Assembly: GCA_021162125.1 (NCBI GenBank)
Contig: JAGGZG010000154.1
Coordinates: forward strand, 1 to 9,854
DNA: 9,854 bases
DNA from: Anaerolineae bacterium
GTDB taxonomy: Bacteria > Chloroflexota > Anaerolineae > JACIWR01
Direction of reading: 5' to 3'
In this document: positions 1-6,876 of the stretch, one piece after another
Layout: the number at the start of each line of letters is the position of its first letter
Numbering within the stretch: the stretch's first letter is position 1
Notes under the pieces: model-generated
Told to the model about the DNA's origin: nothing
What the model saw: the letters and a program-made list of their open reading frames with translations, nothing else
Databases searched by the model: none
Position numbers and translations under genes: made by a program

Positions 1-1
1 C

Positions 2-1981
2 CCCTACCACGTGCCATTCGCCCCCCTGCAAGCCCATCGCCAGCAGCCGCGCGACGGAGTACGCCAGCCCTTCGTCGAATTCCATCTAGGACTGGGCGAG
101 AACGCCGCACAGGGCCGCCGCGCTGCCGCCGACGCCCTGGCCCGCTGCCTGCACGAACTACGCGCCGAGGGCTTCGACTGGGGTGAGATGGCCCTTCTCT
201 TCCGCGCCTCGACCGCTTTTGCCGTGTACGAGGACGCCCTGGAACGAGCCAGTATCCCCTTCGTCACCGTAGCTGGACGGGGCTTCTACGACCGCCCCGA
301 GGTGCGCGACGTGCTTAATGCGCTGACCGCCATCGCCGACCCCACCGACGATCTGGCTCTGGCCGGGTTGTTGCGCTCACCGGCTTTCGCCCTCACCGAC
401 GCCGCACTCTACCTGTTGCGTTGGGGAAACGGGAACAGGAAGAAAGAGAGCCAAGGGGAGAAGGAGAAATGGGAGCCGGTGTCTCTCTGGGAGGCACTTC
501 ACGATGATGGGGACCAGCTGAATTGCCTTGACCCCGATGACGCCGCCCGCGCCCGCCGCGCCCGGCAGCTCGTCACCTCACTACACGAATTGGCCGGCCG
601 CGCCCCGGTCGCCGAGGTGCTCAAACGCTTCCTGGACGCCACCCACTACCGGGCCATCCTACGCCTGGTCGGAGGCGGCCAACGCCTGGTGCGCAACGTG
701 GACAAGCTGCTGGCCGACGCGCACCGCAGCCGTCTGGTGGGCATCGGCGACTTCCTGGAATACGTGCAGGCCCTGCGTGACGTGGGCGCACGCGAGGGAG
801 AGGCCCCGGTGGAGGCCGGGGGCGCGGTGCAGTTGATGACCGTGCACAAGGCCAAGGGACTGGAATTCCCTCTGGTCGTCATCGCCGACGCCGCCCACAG
901 CGGTAGGGGATGGTCCGGGCCGCTGCTCATCGAACCTGACCTGGGAGTGGTGCTCGATCTGACAGAAGCAGTCCCCGGCAGCAAAACGAACGCACACCCG
1001 GCCACCTATCGCCTGGCCGCCTGGCAAGACGCGCTGATGGACGAAGCCGAGGAACGCCGCCTGCTCTACGTGGCGGCCACGCGCGCCAGGGAGAAGCTCA
1101 TCGTCAGCGGGCACGTCAAAATCAGTCAGGCTAAGAAAGACCCAGGACGGCTACTCCTGGGCGGATGGTTGAACTGGCTGGGTGCGGTGATCGGCCTGGA
1201 CGAGGTGCGTCTGCCCGCCACGCCGACCGCGCCGCAAGTGCTGGACCTGCCCTGGGAGAGCACCCCGCTGACCTGCGTGCTCCATCCACTGCAAGAGGGT
1301 CCCGTCACTGCGGAGGAAACCCCAGCCGAGCTGGAGGTTCCCACTTTCCAGGCAGCACCCGTACCCGGCGATTTGGTGGCCCCGCTGGTCACAATCGAGG
1401 AATTGGAGAGCGACGAGAAAACGCAGGACCGCGAGAGCGAACCGCCGCCACGGGTATGGCGCATCATCCCCCGCGCCAAACGACCCACCGGCCCGGCGTG
1501 GGTGGTGGGCAAACTGGTGCACGAAGCTCTGCGTCGCTGGCGCTTCCCCGACATCCCCGACTTCGAGCCGTTTCTGTATCCTTATGCCCTGCAAGCCGGC
1601 CTGACCGACCGCGCCGAAATCGCCGGAGCCATCGGCGAGGCCCGCCGCCTGCTGACCCGCTTCCAGGCGCACCCCCTGTACGCCGAGATGTCGGCCGCCG
1701 AGCGTTACCACGAGGTGCCATACTGTGCCATCCTGGACGGCGACAGCAAGAGCGCCGGCATTGTTGACGCACTTTACCGCTCCAACGACCAGTGGACGCT
1801 GGTCGAGTTCAAAACCGACGAGATAAGGAATCCTGCTGAACTGGACGATCACATCCGCCAACGTAAGTACGATCAGCAGGTGCAGACCTACGCCGACGCC
1901 CTGACGCAATTGCTGGGCCAGAAGCCCCGCGTCCTGCTGGTATTCCTGAACTGCGGACGCGAAGTGCATGTGGTCACATAA
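2..1981 (+). CDS. AddA/RecB-like ATP-dependent helicase-nuclease, C-terminal part (5' truncated by window edge)
   Basis: The C-terminal 659 residues of a UvrD/Rep superfamily 1 helicase fused to a PD-(D/E)XK nuclease. Such proteins act in the cytoplasm, usually with an AddB-type partner, to unwind and resect double-strand DNA ends for RecA-dependent repair. Counting codons from base 2, helicase motif V (VHKAKGLEFPLVV) begins near residue 280 and motif VI (LLYVAATRAREKL) spans about 354-366. The C-terminal nuclease shows LVHEALRRW, then GIVD (586-589, Asp ligand), EFK (602-604) and QVQTY (626-630), a complete RecB/AddA-type active-site set. The frame is open to the left edge; the N-terminal Walker A and motif II half is outside the window, so the first ATG at 11 is not taken as the start. 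A Lys/Glu-rich insert lies near residues 142-159. The gene ends in TAA directly before a hairpin and converges with pdp. Helicase-nuclease identity is firm; AddA specifically is likely, and another UvrD-like nuclease fusion is the alternative. Confidence 0.88.
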   Translation, partial: PYHVPFAPLQAHRQQPRDGVRQPFVEFHLGLGENAAQGRRAAADALARCLHELRAEGFDWGEMALLFRASTAFAVYEDALERASIPFVTVAGRGFYDRPEVRDVLNALTAIADPTDDLALAGLLRSPAFALTDAALYLLRWGNGNRKKESQGEKEKWEPVSLWEALHDDGDQLNCLDPDDAARARRARQLVTSLHELAGRAPVAEVLKRFLDATHYRAILRLVGGGQRLVRNVDKLLADAHRSRLVGIGDFLEYVQALRDVGAREGEAPVEAGGAVQLMTVHKAKGLEFPLVVIADAAHSGRGWSGPLLIEPDLGVVLDLTEAVPGSKTNAHPATYRLAAWQDALMDEAEERRLLYVAATRAREKLIVSGHVKISQAKKDPGRLLLGGWLNWLGAVIGLDEVRLPATPTAPQVLDLPWESTPLTCVLHPLQEGPVTAEETPAELEVPTFQAAPVPGDLVAPLVTIEELESDEKTQDRESEPPPRVWRIIPRAKRPTGPAWVVGKLVHEALRRWRFPDIPDFEPFLYPYALQAGLTDRAEIAGAIGEARRLLTRFQAHPLYAEMSAAERYHEVPYCAILDGDSKSAGIVDALYRSNDQWTLVEFKTDEIRNPAELDDHIRQRKYDQQVQTYADALTQLLGQKPRVLLVFLNCGREVHVVT

Positions 1982-2008
1982 AAAGCGCCGTCGTCTCTGA
2001 CGGCGCTT
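1980..2008. terminator. Bidirectional intrinsic terminator between convergent genes
   Basis: A perfect 10-bp inverted repeat, AAGCGCCGTC (1983-1992) and GACGGCGCTT (1999-2008), with a 6-base loop. It lies between the helicase stop (1979-1981) and the pdp stop (2027). Read on the minus strand, the GC-rich stem runs into five T (complement of 1980-1984), so it is a good terminator for pdp. On the plus strand the T-run is short (CTTCT), so termination of the helicase transcript may be weaker. Confidence 0.75.
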
Positions 2009-2026
2009 CTCGCACCTCATCGCACC

Positions 2027-3334
2027 TCAAGGGACAATGACCTGATACACCAACGGCGGCCTCTCGACCGGGGCCTCACTCCAGGTGTAGGCAGTCAGCA
2101 GGCGCTCGCGGGCCTCGGCCAGACGGCGCTCGTCGTTGGCATGGATGGTCAGCAAAGTCTGCCCCTGCTCCACGCGGTCGCCGATCTTGGCCGCCAGCAC
2201 GATGCCCACCGCCTGATCAATCAGGTCATCTTTCTTCGCCCGGCCTGCGCCCAACAACACCGCGGTCAGGCCTACCTGTCTGGCATCGAGCCCGGCAATG
2301 TACCCGCTGCGAGGGGCAGGTACGTCCTTGATCAGGCGAGCACGAGGCAGATCGGGCGGGTCGGTGAGCACAGCCGGATCGCCACCCTGAGCAGTGATCC
2401 ACTCCACGAACTTATCCCATGCCCGGCCGGACTCCAGCGCGCCGGTCAGGATACGCCGCGCCGTAGCTGTATCCTCGGCCTTTCCCCCCAGGATGAGCAT
2501 CTGCTCCGCCACGACTAGGCAGTGCTCGACGAAATCCGCCGGACCCCGCCCGCGCAGGGACTCAATGGCCTCAGCCGTCTCCAGCGCGTTGCCTACTGCC
2601 CGACCCAGGGGCTGATTCATATCTGAGATCACCGCCCGTACCCGGCGGCCTACCCCTTGCCCAATCTCGACCATAATGCGGGCCAGAGCAACCGCGTCCT
2701 CCAGCGTCTGCATGAATGCGCCCTTGCCAACCTTCACGTCCAGCGCGATGGCATCCGCACCGCAGGCGATCTTCTTGCTCATCACTGAAGCGGCGATGAG
2801 CGGCAGCGAGGCCACGGTAGCAGTCACGTCGCGTAAAGCGTACAGCTTGCCGTCGGCAGGGGCCAGGTCCGCTGTCTGTCCGGCGACCACAATCCCGTGG
2901 TCACGGAGCTGGGTCAGGAACTCCTCAATGCTCAACGGCACCTTGTATCCCCGGATAGCCTCCAGCTTATCCAACGTGCCCCCGGAGAAACCCAATCCCC
3001 GGCCGGACATCTTGCCCACCGGCAGCCCGCACGAGGCCACCAACGGGGCGACCATGATAGTGGTCTTGTCGCCCACTCCACCAGTGGAATGCTTATCCAC
3101 CACGAACGGGACAGCCTGATGCAAGTCCAGTATCGTGCCAGAGTGGGCCATCGCCAGGGTCAGGTCAATCGTCTCCCGACGGCTCATCCCTCGCAGGTAC
3201 ACCGCCATCGCCCAGGCCGCTGCCTGATAGTCCGGAATGTCGCCCCGGGTATAGCCCTGGATGAAAAACTCGATTTCCCCTTTAGTCAGTTCACCACCGT
3301 CGCGCTTTTTGGCGATAATGTCTACAGCTCGCAT
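2027..3334 (-). CDS. pdp: Pyrimidine-nucleoside phosphorylase
   Basis: A 435-residue cytoplasmic enzyme that phosphorolyses uridine, thymidine or deoxyuridine to the free base and (deoxy)ribose-1-phosphate in nucleoside salvage. It has the usual family length and fold order: helical N-terminal domain, KHSTGGVGDK phosphate loop (81-90), family signature SGRGLGFSGGTLDKLE (110-125), RDVTATV near 168, and DVKVGKGAF (199-207). His82, Lys108, Thr120, Arg168, Ser183 and Lys187 fall at exactly the positions I recall for the active site of the Geobacillus enzyme. Lys108 (Met in E. coli thymidine phosphorylase) argues for the broad-specificity Pdp rather than DeoA. In the signature, the common His-Thr before GGT is Phe116-Ser117, a mild departure. 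The ATG start is supported by AAGGAGCT (complement of 3338-3345) six to seven bases upstream. The gene stands alone, with its own promoter and terminator. Confidence in the family is very high; substrate range is inferred. Confidence 0.96.
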   Translation of the reverse strand: MRAVDIIAKKRDGGELTKGEIEFFIQGYTRGDIPDYQAAAWAMAVYLRGMSRRETIDLTLAMAHSGTILDLHQAVPFVVDKHSTGGVGDKTTIMVAPLVASCGLPVGKMSGRGLGFSGGTLDKLEAIRGYKVPLSIEEFLTQLRDHGIVVAGQTADLAPADGKLYALRDVTATVASLPLIAASVMSKKIACGADAIALDVKVGKGAFMQTLEDAVALARIMVEIGQGVGRRVRAVISDMNQPLGRAVGNALETAEAIESLRGRGPADFVEHCLVVAEQMLILGGKAEDTATARRILTGALESGRAWDKFVEWITAQGGDPAVLTDPPDLPRARLIKDVPAPRSGYIAGLDARQVGLTAVLLGAGRAKKDDLIDQAVGIVLAAKIGDRVEQGQTLLTIHANDERRLAEARERLLTAYTWSEAPVERPPLVYQVIVP

Positions 3335-3337
3335 AAC

Positions 3338-3345
3338 AGCTCCTT
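3338..3345 (-). promoter_or_regulatory. Ribosome binding site of pdp
   Basis: AAGGAGCT on the minus strand, ending three bases before the ATG at 3334, with the AGGAG core about six bases away. It is the only good Shine-Dalgarno near the start and fixes the N-terminus as MRAVDII, which matches the family. Confidence 0.75.
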
Positions 3346-3366
3346 GTGTATCGAGTACAAATCAAA

Positions 3367-3407
3367 GTCGCGGGTGGCTCGTAAATGTCATCAAACAGAC
3401 CCGCAAC
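3367..3407 (-). promoter_or_regulatory. Hairpin in the pdp 5' untranslated leader
   Basis: On the minus strand GTTGCGGGT (complement of 3399-3407) can pair with ACCCGCGAC (complement of 3367-3375). The stem has nine pairs, one of them G-U, around a 23-base loop. It lies between the predicted promoter and the ribosome binding site of pdp. No long T-run follows, so it is not an obvious terminator. It could stabilise the mRNA or bind a regulator, but no known riboswitch class was recognised. Confidence 0.35.
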
Positions 3408-3430
3408 CAGATCAAGCGAACATAAAAAAT

Positions 3431-3458
3431 ATTATACCACACCTTGCTGAGAGAGCAA
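3431..3458 (-). promoter_or_regulatory. Extended -10 promoter for pdp
   Basis: On the minus strand the element TGGTATAAT (complement of 3431-3439) is a perfect TATAAT preceded by an extended TGn motif. A partial -35, TTGCTC (complement of 3453-3458), sits 16 bases upstream. Transcription would begin around 3424 and give a leader of roughly 90 bases before the pdp ATG. The weak -35 is compatible with an extended -10 promoter. The surrounding DNA is AT-rich compared with the flanking genes. Confidence 0.6.
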
Positions 3459-3570
3459 ACACTTCAAGCCAGAAACCCGTCTCCTCGGAGAGAGCGGAGC
3501 CCTGAACCGCGCAACGTAATCTCCACTTGTTCGTAACCTAATCTCAACCCCTGAAACAGTGATTTTCGAT

Positions 3571-3576
3571 TATAAT
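3571..3576 (+). promoter_or_regulatory. Candidate -10 box upstream of the hairpin leader
   Basis: A perfect TATAAT in AT-rich DNA, about 47 bases before the long hairpin at 3623. The best upstream -35 match is CTGAAA at 3551-3556, with a 14-base spacer that is too short, and there is no TGn extension, so the promoter is uncertain. TATAAT also reads on the opposite strand (complement of 3569-3574), so direction is not fixed. If active on the plus strand it would start RNA near 3583 and transcribe the hairpin. Confidence 0.35.
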
Positions 3577-3622
3577 GTATCATGGATATACAAAAAGCAT
3601 AATTTTATACCTTATAGTTACT

Positions 3623-3707
3623 CCCTGCACCCGTGCTCTCTGATGGATGCTCCAGCTCCCTCCCCCGGAGCGCTGCAATTCCGAAGGAGCCGGGTGCAGG
3701 GTTTTTT
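3623..3707 (+). terminator. Long-stem terminator or attenuator upstream of the secreted-protein gene
   Basis: CCCTGCACCC (3623-3632) is perfectly complementary to GGGTGCAGGG (3692-3701). The pairing continues inward (G3633-C3691, then 3635-3639 with 3686-3690 after a one-base bulge), giving about 16 pairs. The 46-base apex has its own possible GCTCC/GGAGC hairpin (3655-3659 with 3667-3671). The 3' arm is followed at once by T6 (3702-3707) on the plus strand and by no T-run on the minus strand, so it acts on plus-strand transcripts. It sits 150 bases before the next start codon and no coding gene ends before it, which suggests an attenuator or the end of a small RNA. No known riboswitch or T-box core was recognised. 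Confidence 0.55.
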
Positions 3708-3857
3708 GATCTTCAAGGGAGCTTTCCAGCAAATTTCTAACCAATTCCATACCGAACTCTAACCTTGTCATGTTAATATTAAATAGGCGCACCCGGGGGA
3801 GGAGACTAATCTTTTGGACGTTGTGACTCGCGTCCAGACGATGAGGTACAATCAACC

Positions 3858-6695
3858 ATGCTCAAACATCGTCGCATTCGTCGCGTATCGCGCCGAGCAA
3901 TCACCCAGTGCGTCACCCTGATCAGCATACTCGCCCTTATGGGCATACTTTCCTCGTGGATTTGTCCCACCTCCTGGGCGGAATCCAACCCAGGCCTGGC
4001 TGACAGCCGTTGGCCAATGTTCCGCCAGAACCCCCAGCACACGGGCTACAGCCGATTTCCCGGTTCGAACACGAGCGACCTCAAATGGCGGTCATTTCTT
4101 ACCCCTGGTCGTCGCGTGTGGTGGTCCTCCGTGGCCATCGGCCCCGACGGGCGCACCCTGTACGTGGGCACCGGCACCGGCGACCGTTTGTTCGCCGTCC
4201 GCGACGACGGGACGGAGGGCACCTTCCGCTGGTCATACGTCACCGGCAAGCACTTCCACTCTTCACCGGCCATTGGCGCGGACGGGACGATTTACGTGGG
4301 CAGCGACGATGGTCAGCTCCACGCCCTGCGCGACGAGGGCGACACCTACGCCGTCAAGTGGACCTTCCAAACGGGGAAATACGTCCGCTCCTCACCGGCC
4401 ATCGCCCCCGACGGCACGATCTACGTCGGCTCGCTGAATGGCCGCCTGTACGCCCTGCGCGACGACGGCTCGGCGGCCACCCTGCTGTGGAGCGTCCTCA
4501 CTGGCAGCTCGATCTACTCCTCACCGGCGCTGGCCACTGACGGAACCATCTACGTGGGATCCATGGACCACCACCTGTACGCTTTCCACCCCGATGGCAG
4601 CCTGAAGTGGAGCACCGATCTGGGCCAGGCGATCAGCTACTCCTCGCCGGCGGTGGACGGCACGACGATTTACGTGGGTACGGCCGGCAATCTCCTGGTC
4701 GCAGTCCAGGATCAAGGCGATGCAGGAGTCATCCAGTGGGTCTACCAGACGGGGGGCAAGGTGTTCTCGTCCCCGGCGATTGGCGCCGATGGCACGGTTT
4801 ACGTTGGATCCGACGACAATCACCTGCACGCCGTGGCCGCGGACGGCACACCTCTCTGGACGTATCCCACCGGCGGCGACGTCCGCTCCTCACCAGCAGT
4901 GGACGCAGCGGGAACGATTTACGTCGGTTCCAAAGATGGCTACCTGTACGCCATCAATCCCGACGGCACACTGAAGTGGAAGTACCGCACGGAGGGGGCA
5001 ATATGGTCATCACCGGCCATCAATTGCGACGGGACGGTCTACATCGGCTCCACGGATAAATACCTGTACGCTATCAATCCCATCCAGAAATCGCCGACAT
5101 GTGTTCGAGGGGCGATCAGCGGACGGCTGTGGCACGACGCGGACGCCGACGGCGAGCAGGGCGTGGAGGAAGATGGCCTGGAGGGCGTCACCGTCAATCT
5201 CTTCACTGCTGACGACGCCCTCCTGGCCACCACCGTCACCGGTAGCGATGGGACCTACGAATTTGAGCGCCTCTATCCCGGCACCTACACCATAGACGTG
5301 GACGAGGCGACCCTGCCGCCCGGCCTGCGCCTGACTACCCACAACGAGCCGCTGACCATCGAGCTTGACTGGGGTCAGCAGATCACGGACGCCGATTTCG
5401 GTTACGACGATAGCGGCGCTCTTGGCGGTCAGGTGTGGTACGATGCCAACGGCGATGGCCTACGGGACGGGGAAGAGACCAGCATCGAGAATGCCACGGT
5501 CAGGCTGTACACGGGTGAAGGACAACTGCTGGCGACTACGACGACCGGCTCGAACGGCGTGTATGCCTTCGATGGACTGCCAGCCGGGGTTTACACCGTG
5601 GACGTGGACGAGAGCACCCTGCCGGCAGGCTATGTCCTCACTGCGGTCACTCAAGAACTGCCCATTGAACTGGCAGCCGGACAGACGTATTACGACGTGA
5701 ACTTCGGCTACGATGATAGCGGCTCCATCGGCGACGAGGTGTGGCGCAGGTGTGGCGACGGGGAACGAATCGGCCTGAGCAACGTGGCCCTGCACCTTTA
5801 TCTGGACGCGGACGGCGATGGATCGTATGAGACCTTGGTGGACACACAGGTCACGGACACAGATGGTCATTACGATTTCACCGGCCTGCCCGCCGGAGAC
5901 TACCAGGTGACCGTTGACGAGACCACAGTACCCGATGGCTACGTCCTGCTTACCGGAAATCTGCCTTTCATCTACACCCTGGCTGCCGGCGAGGACTGCA
6001 ACGACGCCGATTTTGAGTACGGAATACCGCCCAGCGCCTTTACGATCAGCAAGGAGTGGCAGGTAATCCGTGCCCAGCCGGTGCTCGTTGGATTCAACGT
6101 AGGCGCCACGGAGGATGAGGAATACCCCTTCTTCGGAGATGAGATCGAGTACACCATCACCGTGACGAACGAGGGCAGCGTCCCTCGCACCGCAGTGGAG
6201 ATCATTGACGGCGTCCCCGCCGGGACCACGTATGTCGCCGGTAGCGCTCAGGTGGTCAATGGTACGTTGGTCAGCGAGGGAGCGCAGATCGTCGCCCGCG
6301 CCGAAATTTTAAGCGGGGGCGAGACCCTGACGCTCATCTTCCGCGTGCAAATAACAGACGCAGCGGTAGTTGGGAGCGAAGTAGCGAACGAAGCAGCAGT
6401 GCACAGCGCAGAGGAGATCGAGCGGTGGAGCCCCAGAGTGGCCAGCCTGGTTATTTCGGGGGATAGCGACGGGGACGGAATTCCCAACGAGGTGGAGGGT
6501 CTGGATGACGCAGACGGCGATGGTGTGCCCAACTTCCTCGACGAGGACAGTGACGGTGACGGTTGGTACGATGCCGAGGAAGGCACGGGCGACTCGGACG
6601 GCGATGGGATACCCAACTTCTTAGACCCGGCCCCTCTACCTGCCGCAGGGACCCATACCCTGTATCTGCCGTTGATCTTCAACAGCCACCCGTAA
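3858..6695 (+). CDS. Secreted multidomain protein: PQQ-like eight-blade propeller, three SdrD B-like domains, DUF11, calcium-type Asp repeats
   Basis: A 945-residue exported surface or extracellular protein, probably structural or binding rather than enzymatic. Residues 1-41 are a signal peptide: basic start KHRRIRRVSRR, hydrophobic core, probable cleavage after TSWA. WPMFRQNPQHTGYS (52-65) opens a beta-propeller of eight PQQ-like repeats to about residue 412. Blades 2-8 each show SSPA followed by a DGTIYVGS-type strand. Three SdrD B/Cna B-like beta-sandwiches follow (about 415-518, 520-620, 622-722), joined by repeated FGYDDSG linkers. A DUF11 domain (about 728-855) is next, then Asp-rich thrombospondin type 3-like repeats (about 869-926, DSDGDGIPN repeated) expected to bind calcium. 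The protein ends in YLPLIFNSHP; there is no LPXTG anchor and no C-terminal membrane helix. The ATG is chosen because it gives a complete signal peptide; its Shine-Dalgarno is weak (GAGG 3842-3845, 12 bases away). It has no operon partner and ends at a hairpin. The domain calls are confident; the ligand and role are unknown. Confidence 0.9.
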   Translation: MLKHRRIRRVSRRAITQCVTLISILALMGILSSWICPTSWAESNPGLADSRWPMFRQNPQHTGYSRFPGSNTSDLKWRSFLTPGRRVWWSSVAIGPDGRTLYVGTGTGDRLFAVRDDGTEGTFRWSYVTGKHFHSSPAIGADGTIYVGSDDGQLHALRDEGDTYAVKWTFQTGKYVRSSPAIAPDGTIYVGSLNGRLYALRDDGSAATLLWSVLTGSSIYSSPALATDGTIYVGSMDHHLYAFHPDGSLKWSTDLGQAISYSSPAVDGTTIYVGTAGNLLVAVQDQGDAGVIQWVYQTGGKVFSSPAIGADGTVYVGSDDNHLHAVAADGTPLWTYPTGGDVRSSPAVDAAGTIYVGSKDGYLYAINPDGTLKWKYRTEGAIWSSPAINCDGTVYIGSTDKYLYAINPIQKSPTCVRGAISGRLWHDADADGEQGVEEDGLEGVTVNLFTADDALLATTVTGSDGTYEFERLYPGTYTIDVDEATLPPGLRLTTHNEPLTIELDWGQQITDADFGYDDSGALGGQVWYDANGDGLRDGEETSIENATVRLYTGEGQLLATTTTGSNGVYAFDGLPAGVYTVDVDESTLPAGYVLTAVTQELPIELAAGQTYYDVNFGYDDSGSIGDEVWRRCGDGERIGLSNVALHLYLDADGDGSYETLVDTQVTDTDGHYDFTGLPAGDYQVTVDETTVPDGYVLLTGNLPFIYTLAAGEDCNDADFEYGIPPSAFTISKEWQVIRAQPVLVGFNVGATEDEEYPFFGDEIEYTITVTNEGSVPRTAVEIIDGVPAGTTYVAGSAQVVNGTLVSEGAQIVARAEILSGGETLTLIFRVQITDAAVVGSEVANEAAVHSAEEIERWSPRVASLVISGDSDGDGIPNEVEGLDDADGDGVPNFLDEDSDGDGWYDAEEGTGDSDGDGIPNFLDPAPLPAAGTHTLYLPLIFNSHP

Positions 6696-6728
6696 ACCGC
6701 ACGCTCACCCTGGGGCAATAACAATAAT

Positions 6729-6764
6729 AAAGAGGGATGTGCCACGAGCAGGCCATCCCTCTTT
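6729..6764. terminator. Bidirectional intrinsic terminator between convergent genes
   Basis: AAAGAGGGATG (6729-6739) pairs perfectly with CATCCCTCTTT (6754-6764). Three more pairs (6741-6743 with 6751-6753) follow a one-base bulge and leave a 7-base loop. It lies between the stop of the secreted-protein gene (6695) and the stop of the minus-strand CPBP gene (6877). On the plus strand the stem ends in TTT; on the minus strand it runs into a T-rich tract (TTTATTATTGTTATT), so it can stop transcription from both sides. Confidence 0.75.
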
Positions 6765-6876
6765 CACGTATGCCGCACGTATGCCGCGCTCATCTCCTCC
6801 TGGCCAGCGCGCTGCTCCGGGGGCGATTTCTCTTGCCACACAAGCCCCGTCCAGGATAGGGCAACGATTCACTGCC

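Larger units (their letters stand above)
3335..3857. other. Divergent intergenic region between pdp and the secreted-protein gene
   Basis: About 520 bases with no convincing gene. From left to right it holds the pdp ribosome binding site, leader hairpin and promoter (3338-3458). A stretch with no recognised element (about 3460-3560) follows. Then come a perfect TATAAT (3571-3576) without a good -35, a long hairpin followed by T6 (3623-3707), an orphan GGGGGAGGAG Shine-Dalgarno-like sequence (3795-3804) and a 6-bp hairpin (3815-3836) just before the secreted-protein gene. Small open frames here lack ribosome binding sites and overlap the structured elements. Confidence 0.6.

Noticed and set aside
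1151..2020. Minus-strand open frame of 289 codons opposite the helicase nuclease domain
   Set aside because: Low-complexity Gln/Val/Gly translation, antisense to a confident coding region, and it runs through the terminator hairpin.
3498..3511. T-box-like AGCCCTGAACCGCG on the plus strand
   Set aside because: Only the second half resembles the T-box core AGGGTGGNACCGCG; several mismatches in the first half, no stem I or specifier arrangement, and the following gene is not related to amino acids.
3681..3690. CCGAAGGAGC resembling part of the glycine riboswitch core
   Set aside because: The other conserved glycine-riboswitch elements (the closing GGAGAG/CTCTC helix and the CAGG segment) are not in place, and this segment is the 3' arm of the terminator stem.
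3559..3762. Plus-strand open frame of 67 codons in the intergenic region
   Set aside because: No ribosome site before its ATG, no recognisable protein, and it is crossed by the long hairpin and T6.
6765..6786. Two tandem copies of CACGTATGCCG after the terminator
   Set aside because: Only two 11-base copies, with no further repeats or flanking features; too little to call a repeat element.
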